Positions 1 to 7,332 of a stretch of 33,019 nt of DNA are shown here, piece after piece. The first letter of the stretch is position 1, and each line of letters begins with the position of its first letter. Position numbers and translations under genes: made by a program. The stretch is from Verrucomicrobiaceae bacterium (GTDB lineage: Bacteria; Verrucomicrobiota; Verrucomicrobiia; Chthoniobacterales; Terrimicrobiaceae): the NCBI GenBank assembly GCA_007280915.1, contig QYQL01000186.1:1-33019 (forward strand). Direction: 5' to 3'. The notes under the pieces are model-generated. The model was not told the DNA's origin. It did no database searches and was given only the letters and a program-made list of their open reading frames with translations.

Positions 1-828
1 CACCAGGACAGATGAAACCCCCATTTTTCCCAACTCCATCAAGACGCGACGAAGGGAGATCCCCTTGAAAACAATCGTCCGTTCACGGTGGCGATCGGTG
101 AAGATCCTGCTGTCTTGAGGAAGATTTCCCGACTTGGTCCAGACCACGCGCAGGGGTTGCTTCGCACCAGGCATTCCACGGATGGTCAGCCGGGGGTTGT
201 CGGTCCGTATGGTTTCGCCACCGACAAGAATTGCTCCACAGGAAGCCCGCAGAAGCATCGCGTCACGACGGGATGCTTCCGAAGTGATCCATCTCCGGCC
301 CGGCGGCGACGAAATCCGGCCGTCCAGACTCATCCCCGCCTTCGCAATGATGAACGGGATGCCCGTCGCAATCCACTTGTTCCATGCCTCATTAATCGCG
401 GCGCATTCCGCTGCCAGGACGCCGGATGTGACACGAATGCCCGAAGCCTCAAGGATTCTGTCAGCCCGACCCGCATGGCGGGGGTTGGGGTCACAGGCAC
501 CATAAACCACCCGCCGGATTCCCGCCCGTGCGATCGCCTCCGTGCAAGGGGGCGTGCGCCCGTGCGTCGAGCAGGGCTCAAGGGTCACATAGAGAGTGGA
601 ACCATTCGCATCCTTCGAATTCTTCAATCCCTTGATCGCTTCGACTTCGGCATGCGGACACCCGGCGGCGCGGTGCCAACCCCGCGAAAGAACCCGGCGT
701 CCCTTGACGATCACCGCCCCCACGGCAGGATTGGGATAGGTATGCCCTACTCCCTTCCGCGCCTCGACCAGCGCGGCCTCCATGAATTTTATGTCCTCGC
801 GCACCGCGTTCCTCACAGGCATGATCAT
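1..828 (-). CDS. ribD: Riboflavin biosynthesis deaminase/reductase RibD (3' end beyond window)
   Basis: Bifunctional enzyme of riboflavin synthesis: deaminates the pyrimidine intermediate made from GTP, then reduces its ribosyl side chain; cytosolic. Seen: an open frame of 276 codons runs off the left window edge. The N-terminal deaminase domain has the zinc site H59-A-E61, then C86 and C95 in the EPCSTHGRTPPC motif, with the 9-residue Cys spacing of the family. The reductase domain begins near residue 150 (KAGMSLDGRI, then VGGETIRTDNPRLT), and its last visible residues (GVSSVLV) lead to the usual EGG. Start: ATG at 828, with a second in-frame ATG at 822; no clear Shine-Dalgarno sequence. The first 16 codons lie in a repeat that recurs at 1654-1744. 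Originally divergent from the gspF-like gene, now separated from it by a toxin-antitoxin pair. Family assignment is secure; only the C-terminus is unseen. Confidence 0.95.
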   Translation of the reverse strand, partial: MIMPVRNAVREDIKFMEAALVEARKGVGHTYPNPAVGAVIVKGRRVLSRGWHRAAGCPHAEVEAIKGLKNSKDANGSTLYVTLEPCSTHGRTPPCTEAIARAGIRRVVYGACDPNPRHAGRADRILEASGIRVTSGVLAAECAAINEAWNKWIATGIPFIIAKAGMSLDGRISSPPGRRWITSEASRRDAMLLRASCGAILVGGETIRTDNPRLTIRGMPGAKQPLRVVWTKSGNLPQDSRIFTDRHRERTIVFKGISLRRVLMELGKMGVSSVLV

Positions 829-871
829 CCACAACCACCCTCATCGTGCAACTTCGCTTCTGGGAAAAAGA
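781..871. repeat. Direct repeat copy A: ribD/gspF divergent start region
   Basis: Positions 781-859 match 1654-1732 in the same orientation with 8 mismatches in 79 bases by eye; a weaker match (8 of 12) continues to 871/1744. Copy A holds the working ribD start (codons 1-16 on the minus strand). It also holds a dead gspF start: GTG at 846 reading MQLRFWEKDF before the match fades. The PIN gene stop codon lies just outside, at 874-876, so the copy abuts the toxin-antitoxin cassette exactly. Confidence 0.85.
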
Positions 872-873
872 TT

Positions 874-1287
874 TTAGATGTCTGACAAAACATCCAGTGC
901 TTCCCGCGGGGACAGGATCCTGACGGCATTTACGGTTGAACGCGGAAAGTGCCTGGAATTGCCAGTGATGATCGTCCTGTCCTCCGTTGCGAGGGCAACA
1001 GCCACGAAAGGAATATCGTCGGGATCGGGCAGCTTCACGCTTGTCGTAATGCCCTGACGGAATCCTGATTGCGGAAATGCCGCCAGCAGTTCTCGGATCA
1101 CGGCTCTGGAGAATCCAAACCCCGGACGGGACAAAACATCCCGGTATTCTGCCAACAGGGAATTGTCCCACGCCGGAACAAAATGCCCCGCGACGGCATG
1201 CTGGAGCAATTGATCGCAGATTCCCCCGGGTGTGAGCGCGGCAGAGATCAGCACGTTGGTATCAATCACCCACAGGGGAATGCTCAT
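874..1287 (-). CDS. PIN-domain ribonuclease toxin of a type II toxin-antitoxin pair
   Basis: Predicted Mg2+-dependent RNase toxin (PIN family, PF13470-like), 137 residues. Seen: N-terminal VIDTNVLISA with acidic D9, then LLAEYRDVLSRPGF with E47, LPDPDDIPFVAVAL with D88/D90/D91, and a TGNSRHFP...VRILSPREAL tail, all characteristic of this PIN subgroup. The start ATG overlaps the antitoxin stop in an ATGA, so the two are translationally coupled, antitoxin first. The stop lies three bases beyond direct repeat copy A. Known for the family: such toxins cleave RNA and are blocked by the partner antitoxin. The RNA target cannot be read from sequence. No truncation or loss of acidic residues is seen, so it looks functional. 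Confidence 0.9.
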   Translation of the reverse strand: MSIPLWVIDTNVLISAALTPGGICDQLLQHAVAGHFVPAWDNSLLAEYRDVLSRPGFGFSRAVIRELLAAFPQSGFRQGITTSVKLPDPDDIPFVAVALATEDRTIITGNSRHFPRSTVNAVRILSPREALDVLSDI

Positions 1288-1589
1288 GCCGCCTTTTGCT
1301 TCTTGCGTCCCGTCCGTGAGGAGCGAATCTCCGAGTTGATTTCCTCCATGGTGAGTTTGTCCAACCCGTTGAGCACGGCTTCACGCTGAATTGCAGCCAG
1401 AGCCTGCCCAAAACGCAGCCGGCTCAGCAGATCGATGTCCGACTCGATCCCCCCTCCACTGGGCGGAATGAGAATCCCCACCGTCTCGCCGCCACGTGTG
1501 ATGACCCGCGGTCCCGTCTTCGGCAGGTCTCGCAGGACTTTCGCCGTGGCCTTCGATAGTTCCCTCGTGTTTAAAAGCGTGCTGGTCAT
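1284..1589 (-). CDS. Phd/YefM-type antitoxin
   Basis: Antitoxin partner of the PIN toxin, 101 residues from ATG 1589. Seen: N-terminal NTRELSKATAKVLRDL followed by GPRVITRGGETVGILIPP, the usual Phd/YefM DNA-binding fold. The C-terminal half (from about residue 48) is charged and probably wraps the toxin. An upstream in-frame TTG at 1595 is less likely because it would precede the predicted transcription start. The gene overlaps the toxin start by 4 bases. Known for the family: the antitoxin represses its own operon, alone and with the toxin. A near-consensus promoter directly abuts this start. Confidence 0.85.
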   Translation of the reverse strand: MTSTLLNTRELSKATAKVLRDLPKTGPRVITRGGETVGILIPPSGGGIESDIDLLSRLRFGQALAAIQREAVLNGLDKLTMEEINSEIRSSRTGRKKQKAA

Positions 1590-1595
1590 GGCCAA

Positions 1596-1624
1596 ATTGT
1601 CCGACGTTTGTAGGACGCTGTCAA
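1596..1624 (-). promoter_or_regulatory. Sigma-70-type promoter of the toxin-antitoxin pair, probably leaderless
   Basis: On the minus strand TTGACA (1624-1619), a 17-base spacer and GACAAT (1601-1596) make a near-consensus promoter. Only 6 bases separate the -10 box from the antitoxin ATG at 1589, so the mRNA would begin at or within a base or two of that codon. The spacer carries GTCC-N10-GGAC, a possible short operator for autorepression. Confidence 0.6.
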
Positions 1625-1653
1625 GTGTGCCAAACGGACCACTTAGAAGAGGG

Positions 1654-1744
1654 CATGAATTTAATGTCCTCGCGCGCCACGTTCCTCACGGGCATGATCA
1701 TCCATAATCATCCTCATCGTGCCACTTCGCTTACGAGACAAAGA
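1654..1744. repeat. Direct repeat copy B, with a dead 16-codon ribD start
   Basis: Second copy of the region at 781-871. On the minus strand it encodes the first 16 codons of RibD (MIMPVRNVAREDIKFM) and then diverges and stops, so it is a non-functional ribD fragment. On the plus strand it holds the working GTG start (1719) of the gspF-like gene. Differences from copy A include one that swaps RibD residues 8-9 (Ala-Val to Val-Ala). See copy A for the extent of identity. Confidence 0.85.
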
Positions 1745-2690
1745 GCATTTCTTCCACGATACCTCCCAGATGTTGCGGAGCGGGATCCCGCTCCAGCGCG
1801 CACTGGAACACATGGGCGGCGGCCGCGGTCGGCCCGCTGAAGCGGCCCGTGCAGCTTGCTCTGTCGTAAATGAAGGCCTTGAAGCCGCACTGACTTCCAG
1901 CGGATTCTCCGAACTGGATATCGGCATCCTCACCGCCGGAGAGCAAAGCGGAAGATTGGAAGAGGCCTGCCGGGCACTTGCGGATTATTACGCGCATCTT
2001 GAAAAAGGACGGAATCGAGCCCTCGCGGCATCCGCCTATCCCGTCTTCATCCTGCATCTGGGGGCGCTCCTCCTCTCAATCCCTCCCGCAGTCGTGGAGG
2101 GAAGCCTCCCGGTATTCCTGCGCGAGGCGGGACTCTTCCTCGGCACAGCTTATCTGGCTGTCGCTGCTGTCGCTGCCGTCCTGTGGCTCGCGGCGCGCGG
2201 ATTTTCCTCCAGCAATTCAGCGGACCGTCTCGTTTCGATGATTCCGATCGTGGGCGGCCTTCTCCGGTGCGCCGCGCTCGCGAGGTTCTGCCTCGTCCTT
2301 TCGCTCGGAATCCGCTCGGCCGAGGGATTTTTGTCCGGCCTGAAGAAGGCGGGCGCTGCTTCGGGCAGTGCGCGCATCAGGACCGCCTGCGGGCAAGCCG
2401 TGACCTCGATCCGATCCGGCAACGGATTCGCCGCAGCGATGCTATCGACCGGGGCTTTTCCGGAAGACCTCGAACGCGCCCTGCAGGTCGCGGAGGTTTC
2501 GGGAAGACTGGAGGAGGAAATCACCCGATGGGCCGGCATCTACCGCGAGCGACTCTTCCGCCGCATCGACGCCATTTCTGCATGGCTCCCCCGGGCACTT
2601 TATCTTCTGATCGTCCTTCTTGTCGTCCTGCGCATGTTCGCACTCATCTCCCAGATCACCGGAGCCTACTCGCAGGTGCTGGAGATGTGA
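1719..2690 (+). CDS. Short GspF/PilC-family type II secretion/type IV pilus inner-membrane protein
   Basis: Homologue of the polytopic membrane platform protein of type II secretion and type IV pili, 323 residues against about 400 in classical members. Seen: two T2SSF repeats. The first (about 5-130) has MLRSGIPLQRALEHM and ILTAGEQSGRLEEACRALADYY followed by a membrane segment. The second (about 175-300) has RFCLVLSLGIRSAEGFLSGL and LQVAEVSGRLEEEITRW followed by a C-terminal membrane segment. Extra hydrophobic segments lie near 115-160. The start is GTG 1719; an in-frame stop at 1695-1697 rules out a much longer form. No ATPase, pseudopilin or secretin gene is nearby, so it is an orphan here. 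The start lies in direct repeat copy B. Family call is firm; the secreted substrate or pilus is unknown. Confidence 0.8.
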   Translation: MPLRLRDKEHFFHDTSQMLRSGIPLQRALEHMGGGRGRPAEAARAACSVVNEGLEAALTSSGFSELDIGILTAGEQSGRLEEACRALADYYAHLEKGRNRALAASAYPVFILHLGALLLSIPPAVVEGSLPVFLREAGLFLGTAYLAVAAVAAVLWLAARGFSSSNSADRLVSMIPIVGGLLRCAALARFCLVLSLGIRSAEGFLSGLKKAGAASGSARIRTACGQAVTSIRSGNGFAAAMLSTGAFPEDLERALQVAEVSGRLEEEITRWAGIYRERLFRRIDAISAWLPRALYLLIVLLVVLRMFALISQITGAYSQVLEM

Positions 2691-2777
2691 GCTTCCCGCC
2701 CCCGACAAATGAAGCCGGGCCGTATTATTTCTGAAATTCCGCCTTTCATCCGCAGGCGCTCTGTTCAATGTTCCTGC

Positions 2778-4313
2778 GTGCACAAGACAATTTTCACCTT
2801 TTGTCTCGCGGCCTGTTTTTCCCTGTCGGCACAAGCACGCGAATGGACGTTTCTCTCCTACAATGTTGAAAACCTCTTCGATGTGGACGGCGTGGCAATC
2901 TACGACGATTACCAGCCTGCCAAATACACCCCAGAGCACCTCTCGGTAAAAGTCGCCAACATTGCGAAAGTGCTTTCCCGGGTGGATGAGGGACGGGGGC
3001 CCGATGTCGCTGTATTCAACGAAGTCGAACTCGACCAGACCCCTGACTCCACGGTCAAGGATTACAAGGTATGGCTCGAATCCGTCAAAGACCGGAAACT
3101 CTCCGACATTCTGAAGGAATCCCCGCTGCCGGAAAATATTGCGGGATTGCCTGTGGAGGCTTTTCTGCTCAAGGCCTGTGAGGAGGCTGGGCTCCACGGA
3201 TACCAGATTGCAACGACCGACGAGAAACCCGGAGCCTATGAGGACGGGCGCGCGAAGGCCGTGCGGAACGTGGTTTTTTCCCGCTTTCCCATCAAGGGTG
3301 TGCGGACGATTCCGACTTTCAACGCCAGGGCCATCCTGGAGGTCACGCTCGACGTGGACGGACACCCGCTGACCGTTTTTGCCAACCATTGGAAATCCGG
3401 AGCTGGCGACGCGGAAAGCGAGCTGGTTCGCGTGGAAAATGCAAAGACCCTGCGCGAGAGGCTCAACGAGATTTTTGCGAAGGATCCGAATGCCGATGTG
3501 ATCGTGGCCGGAGATCTCAACTCGCACTACAACCAGCACTGGCGATACCGCCAGATGAAGGACACCGGAATCAACGATATCCTCGGCTCTCAGGGCAACG
3601 AGCTTGCCCTCCGCAGCAAGACCGCCGATCTCTACAACCTCTGGTTTGAACTTCCCTCGAACAACCGCGGCAGCGACATCTACAAAGAGGAATGGGGCAC
3701 GCTCATGAACCTCATCCTGTCCCGCGGGCTATACGACCAGAACGGCGTCCAATATATCGACAACAGCTTTTCGGTGCTCAAGATTCCCGCGCTGAATGCG
3801 GACGTGTTCGGGAGGCCGGTCCGCTGGTCGAAGTCCTCAACCCCCGGCGGCTTCTCCGATCACTTCCCGGTAATGGCCAGATTCCGCACAGTCGAGGATG
3901 GAAAGAAGGACCGCTGGATGCCGCTTAACCAGCCGAGCCTGGTCGCCACCGGTCCCGACACGCCTGTCCGTGTGGATACCTCGCTCGTCGATCTCTTCGC
4001 CTCCGCCGTCCAGGCGGACAAACTGCCCACCGGCACCGACCTGCGCGACGGATCGTTCGACGGACGCGTCTTCCTGGTGGACGCTCCCGCATCCGTGGAT
4101 GAAAAGGGGTATGTCCATGTCCAACTGCTTGGAAAGGACTACGACATCTACACGCACAACCAGGACCTCCGCCCGGTCCTCCGCGAACGCGCACAAAAGG
4201 ACTCCAAACTCGGATTTTACGGCGAGTTGTGCACCTACCGCGGGCACTGGCAGTTTCTCATTCACGGGAAGGAATGGCTTGTGCCTCCTCCCGAGTCGGT
4301 GCCGCATCTCTAG
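2778..4313 (+). CDS. Secreted endonuclease/exonuclease/phosphatase-family protein
   Basis: Metal-dependent phosphoesterase of the EEP superfamily (DNase I-like fold). Substrate could be nucleic acid, phospholipid or a phosphate ester. Seen: from GTG 2778 the protein begins with a clear signal peptide (basic MHK, hydrophobic core, AQA/RE cleavage). EEP motifs follow in order: FLSYNVENLFD, NEVELD (catalytic Glu), VVFSRFPI, ANHWKSG, VIVAGDLNSHYN (Asp/Asn) and GGFSDHFPVMARF (catalytic His). About 130 extra residues after the catalytic His carry beta-rich sequence that may be a small OB-like domain. An in-frame ATG at 2709 would put 23 unlikely residues before the signal peptide, so GTG is preferred. 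It lies downstream of the gspF-like gene on the same strand and overlaps the convergent ion-channel gene by 4 bases at stop codons. Confidence 0.8.
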   Translation: MHKTIFTFCLAACFSLSAQAREWTFLSYNVENLFDVDGVAIYDDYQPAKYTPEHLSVKVANIAKVLSRVDEGRGPDVAVFNEVELDQTPDSTVKDYKVWLESVKDRKLSDILKESPLPENIAGLPVEAFLLKACEEAGLHGYQIATTDEKPGAYEDGRAKAVRNVVFSRFPIKGVRTIPTFNARAILEVTLDVDGHPLTVFANHWKSGAGDAESELVRVENAKTLRERLNEIFAKDPNADVIVAGDLNSHYNQHWRYRQMKDTGINDILGSQGNELALRSKTADLYNLWFELPSNNRGSDIYKEEWGTLMNLILSRGLYDQNGVQYIDNSFSVLKIPALNADVFGRPVRWSKSSTPGGFSDHFPVMARFRTVEDGKKDRWMPLNQPSLVATGPDTPVRVDTSLVDLFASAVQADKLPTGTDLRDGSFDGRVFLVDAPASVDEKGYVHVQLLGKDYDIYTHNQDLRPVLRERAQKDSKLGFYGELCTYRGHWQFLIHGKEWLVPPPESVPHL

Positions 4314-5056
4314 GAATCGTCCCGCGGACCGCGGGTGGAATCCGCCCCCTGCGCCACATGGAGACCGACCAGGCGGGCGATCTGGACCATGAGGAGGATC
4401 TGTCCGATCACCGCAACCAGCACGGCTGCGCTGCGGGCGACCGGATTCGCAGGGAGAACATCGCCGTAACCCACCGTGGTCAGCGTCACAAAGCTGAAAT
4501 AGAGAAGCCACCCCGGGTCGCGCGCGAAGGACGCCCCCTGCTGGGCGGCAGGAAGATTGATGCTGCTGATGACAAAGCTCCCGGGAAGCAGGAATTCAAT
4601 CAGGATAAAAACGAAGCCAGCCAGGACCCCGAAGAGAAGATAGACGCTGACCGCCCCGCACAAAACATCTCTGGTGATCTCCCCCGCCCGGAAAACCGAC
4701 GTCTCAACGGTCGCGAGGACGTAGGAAAGAAAAAGGATCTGGGCTCCCACCTGCGCAAGAATCATCGCATGGTGGGAAACCAGGCTCCCGAATGTCAGCA
4801 AAACGAGCAGCAGGCCTCCCGCAAACAGGTGAAAGGCATGGTTCCGGGAACGCTGCCAGAGGGCGAGCATGGAGGCGCCGACCACAATGAGACTGAGCGG
4901 AACCAACGACACGACACCATGGAAATCCGGAAAGACCATGGTCAGCAGGGACGTGCATGGCGCGAGGACCATCATGAGAATCAGCGCGAGAAGAAGGACG
5001 CCGAATGGATGGGCGGCAACCGCTTTCCAGAAACTCTCCCGCGTTCGTTTCGACAT
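4310..5056 (-). CDS. Two-transmembrane-pore potassium channel-like protein
   Basis: Predicted inner-membrane cation channel of the Ion_trans_2 (PF07885) type, 248 residues. Seen: about four hydrophobic segments in the first 120 residues (near 18-40, 48-67, 76-95 and 98-117), then a pore module. The module has one helix near 132-157, a pore loop with the K+ selectivity filter TTVGYGD at 193-199, and a final helix near 207-230. The C-terminus is short and charged (RGPRDDS), with no RCK/TrkA-N nucleotide-binding domain, so gating must be different or supplied by a partner. It is convergent with the EEP gene and divergent from DAHP synthase. K+ selectivity is inferred from the filter alone. Confidence 0.85.
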   Translation of the reverse strand: MSKRTRESFWKAVAAHPFGVLLLALILMMVLAPCTSLLTMVFPDFHGVVSLVPLSLIVVGASMLALWQRSRNHAFHLFAGGLLLVLLTFGSLVSHHAMILAQVGAQILFLSYVLATVETSVFRAGEITRDVLCGAVSVYLLFGVLAGFVFILIEFLLPGSFVISSINLPAAQQGASFARDPGWLLYFSFVTLTTVGYGDVLPANPVARSAAVLVAVIGQILLMVQIARLVGLHVAQGADSTRGPRDDS

Positions 5057-5096
5057 TCAAACAGCCTGCCACCGACACGCCCGGTTGAAAAGCCGA

Positions 5097-5125
5097 TTGC
5101 ACGGGCAGAGGATTTGCAGGATATT
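5097..5125 (+). promoter_or_regulatory. Possible promoter for DAHP synthase
   Basis: TTGCAC, a 17-base spacer and GATATT lie just before the aroG start, in the 85-base gap between two divergent genes. The match to sigma-70 consensus is moderate (3 of 6 and 4 of 6). It would give a leader of about 10 bases. Confidence 0.3.
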
Positions 5126-5141
5126 CGCCCGCTTAACACCG

Positions 5142-6197
5142 ATGAGGACTGACAACAAAAAACGGGCGGAAAATCTCCCGGTGGAGAACCTGCGCGTGGT
5201 CGGGGTGACGCGCCTGATCTCCCCCGCACAAATCAAGGCGCAGCTCCCTGCCAGGGAAAGCCATGTCGGCTTGGTGAGAGATGCCCGCGCGACGGCAAGA
5301 GCCATTTTAAGCGGAGAGGACGACCGGATGCTCGTGGTGGCCGGTCCCTGTTCGATCCATGAGCCGGAATCCGCGCTCGATTACGCCCGGCGCCTGGCGG
5401 CACTGGCCCGCGAGGTTTCGGACAGGTATTTCGTCGTCATGCGCGTCTATTTCGAAAAGCCGCGCACCACGGTTGGATGGAAGGGTTTGATCAACGACCC
5501 CCACCTTGACGACTCCTGCGACGTGGCAAACGGCATTGCCCTCGCGAGAAAACTGCTTCTGGACATTCTGGATCTCGGTCTGCCCGCGGGCACGGAATTC
5601 CTCGATCCGATCATCCCGCAATACACGGCGGACCTCATCAGTTGGGCGGCAATCGGAGCGAGGACCACCGAGTCCCAGACCCATCGCGAAATGTCCAGCG
5701 GCCTCTCCATGCCGGTCGGCTTCAAAAACGGAACCGATGGCTCGATTCAAACCGCGCTCGATGCCATGAAATCCGCGCGCGCGCCGCACAGTTTCCTGGG
5801 CATCGACCAGGATGGCGCCACCAGCATCGTGACGACGGCGGGAAACCCCGACAGCCACATCGTTCTCCGGGGCGGACGAGACGGCGGAAATTATCACCCC
5901 CACCACGTTGCGGCAGCCTGCGAGGCCCTGTCCAAGTCGGGCCTCCATCCCGCGCTGATGATCGACTGCAGCCATTCGAACTCCGGGAAAGATCCCCGCA
6001 GGCAGCCGGATGTGTGGAATAGCATTCTTTCCCAGCGGGCGGGCGGGCGACGTGAGATCATCGGAGCAATGCTGGAAAGCCACATTCACGAGGGCAGCCA
6101 ACCGCTTGGCGGCGGGCTTGCGGATCTGCAATATGGGGTTTCCATCACCGATGCCTGCATGAGCTGGGAGTCCACGGAACGCCTTCTCCGGTCTTGA
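5142..6197 (+). CDS. aroG: 3-deoxy-7-phosphoheptulonate (DAHP) synthase, class I (AroG/F/H type)
   Basis: First enzyme of the shikimate pathway, joining phosphoenolpyruvate and erythrose 4-phosphate; cytosolic. The 351 residues match the usual length of about 350. Seen: VVAGPCSIHEPESALDYA, MRVYFEKPRTTVGWKGLIND, ARKLLLDILDLGLPAGTEFLDPI, SWAAIGARTTESQTHREMSSGLSMPVGFKNGTDG, IVLRGGRDGGNY, MIDCSHSNSGKDP and GAMLESHIHEGSQ, all hallmarks of the E. coli-type enzyme. The reading frame is open back to 4869, but family length and the divergent channel gene point to ATG 5142. The N-terminal stretch before VAGPCS carries the usual segment linked to feedback control in this family; which aromatic amino acid inhibits it cannot be told. 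The paralogue letter (G, F or H) is uncertain. The stop overlaps the next gene's start. Confidence 0.93.
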   Translation: MRTDNKKRAENLPVENLRVVGVTRLISPAQIKAQLPARESHVGLVRDARATARAILSGEDDRMLVVAGPCSIHEPESALDYARRLAALAREVSDRYFVVMRVYFEKPRTTVGWKGLINDPHLDDSCDVANGIALARKLLLDILDLGLPAGTEFLDPIIPQYTADLISWAAIGARTTESQTHREMSSGLSMPVGFKNGTDGSIQTALDAMKSARAPHSFLGIDQDGATSIVTTAGNPDSHIVLRGGRDGGNYHPHHVAAACEALSKSGLHPALMIDCSHSNSGKDPRRQPDVWNSILSQRAGGRREIIGAMLESHIHEGSQPLGGGLADLQYGVSITDACMSWESTERLLRS

Positions 6198-6808
6198 ACA
6201 TCTCGGACACCGGATTTGCGGCGATCGATTTCGAGAGCGCGGGATCCGCGCCGGGACGCACGGACGAACCGGTCCAGATTGCTGTCGTTCACATGGACGG
6301 AGACGACATCTGCGCAGTTCTGGATTCCTATGTCCGGCCTCAAATCCCGGTCATCTGGGCAGCGAAGAAAGTCCACGGCATCAGCGATGAGATGGTGGCG
6401 GATGCCCCCCGACTCCTCGATTTGTGGCCGGCAATCAAGGCCTCCATGGAGGGCCGATGGATTGTCGCCCACGGAGCGTCGACGGAAAAACGATTCCTCC
6501 GGGTGTTTCCTTTCCATTCGTTCGGTCCGTGGGTGGACACCCTCGTCCTGACGCGGGCCGTCTATCCCGGTCTCGCCTCCCACGGCCTCGGCGACATCAT
6601 CCGCTCACTCGCCCTGGAGAAAGAAGAGGAAATTTCCGGCGGGGGTTTCCGCTGGCATGATGCCGGCTCCGATGCGGCTGCCTCTCTCGTCCTGCTGCGT
6701 CACCTTGTCCGGGTCTGCCATCTCGGCGGCAGCAATCCGGATGTCCTGCTCCGCCCGGACCTCACATCCTATTTTTCCGCGCGACGGGAAAAATTTCCGA
6801 AGGGGTAA
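6194..6808 (+). CDS. DEDDh-family 3'-5' exonuclease
   Basis: Exonuclease of the DnaQ/RNase T superfamily, 204 residues. Seen: Exo I FAAIDFESAG with D12 and E14, the VHGIS motif at 60-64, Exo II IVAHGAS with E98 where the family usually has Asp, D115 in WVDTL, and Exo III H155 and D160. The aspartate-to-glutamate change in Exo II is conservative. The start is a TTG overlapping the aroG stop (TTGA), which implies coupling; no ATG lies close enough to keep Exo I. It is not the polymerase III epsilon subunit by context, since there is no replisome gene here. The 3' end overlaps the convergent cyclo-ligase gene by 47 bases. Whether DNA or RNA is the substrate is unknown. Confidence 0.8.
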   Translation: MNISDTGFAAIDFESAGSAPGRTDEPVQIAVVHMDGDDICAVLDSYVRPQIPVIWAAKKVHGISDEMVADAPRLLDLWPAIKASMEGRWIVAHGASTEKRFLRVFPFHSFGPWVDTLVLTRAVYPGLASHGLGDIIRSLALEKEEEISGGGFRWHDAGSDAAASLVLLRHLVRVCHLGGSNPDVLLRPDLTSYFSARREKFPKG

Positions 6809-7310
6809 GGATCACATCCATCCGGATGTCGTGCGGATCGAGGGGAACTTTTCCGATCAACTGCTCGTCGAAACAGACGCCTGCGACGACCCCCGAAGCC
6901 CGACTTAGAAAACGATCGTAATAGCCCCGGCCGCGTCCGAGGCGACCGCCGCTTCGGTCGAATGCCACCCCTGGCACCAGAATCAAGTCGAAGTCGCAAC
7001 CGGCCGGCAATGCCTCCGGTCCAGGCTCCAGAACACCAAATCTCCCGGCAACAAGCCCCTCCCGGCTGGAAACCCAGCGAAACAGCAACTCGTCCCCCTC
7101 AATGCGGGGCAGAGCGATCTGCTTGTCCAACGGCCACGGGTCCAAAACATCCGGCTCGCCGGGAAGAGCACAGAATGCGCAGACGGTCAGGGCTTCCTCC
7201 CAAACCGGCCAGGCCCGGAGCAGATGAACCAGAGAACTTGCACCGGTGAGGGCGCTCAACTTTCCGGCGTCGCGCATCTCCCTCCTGAGGGATTCCTTCT
7301 CAGCGTTCAT
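6762..7310 (-). CDS. 5-formyltetrahydrofolate cyclo-ligase
   Basis: Converts 5-formyl-THF to 5,10-methenyl-THF with ATP (YgfA/MTHFS family), recycling a storage or inhibitory folate. The 182 residues are usual for the family. Seen: basic N-terminus KESLRREMRD, a central CAFCALPGEPDV segment, and the signature LVPGVAFDRSGGRLGRGRGYYDRFL near residues 110-135, followed by GVCFDEQLI and the MDVILTPS end. ATG 7310 is chosen because GGAG lies 9 bases upstream; an extended frame to 7373 would overlap metF. It follows metF by 22 bases, both in one-carbon folate metabolism. The 3' end overlaps the exonuclease gene. Confidence 0.9.
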   Translation of the reverse strand: MNAEKESLRREMRDAGKLSALTGASSLVHLLRAWPVWEEALTVCAFCALPGEPDVLDPWPLDKQIALPRIEGDELLFRWVSSREGLVAGRFGVLEPGPEALPAGCDFDLILVPGVAFDRSGGRLGRGRGYYDRFLSRASGVVAGVCFDEQLIGKVPLDPHDIRMDVILTPSEIFPVARKNRM

Positions 7311-7332
7311 CGGATGATTCTCCGCCCGCACC

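Noticed and set aside
88..885. Long plus-strand frame opposite ribD
   Set aside because: It is antisense to a clear RibD with its zinc-site residues in place. Arg/Pro-rich composition is typical of shadow frames in GC-rich DNA.
2442..3539. 365-codon minus-strand frame
   Set aside because: It lies opposite the gspF-like gene end and the EEP gene, which have family motifs; no motif seen in this frame.
4869..5141. N-terminal extension of DAHP synthase
   Set aside because: 91 codons antisense to the channel gene and beyond normal family length; ATG 5142 gives the usual 351 residues.
4229..5152. 307-codon plus-strand frame over the ion-channel gene
   Set aside because: The minus strand encodes the channel with its selectivity filter. 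The plus frame is highly charged and has no family features.
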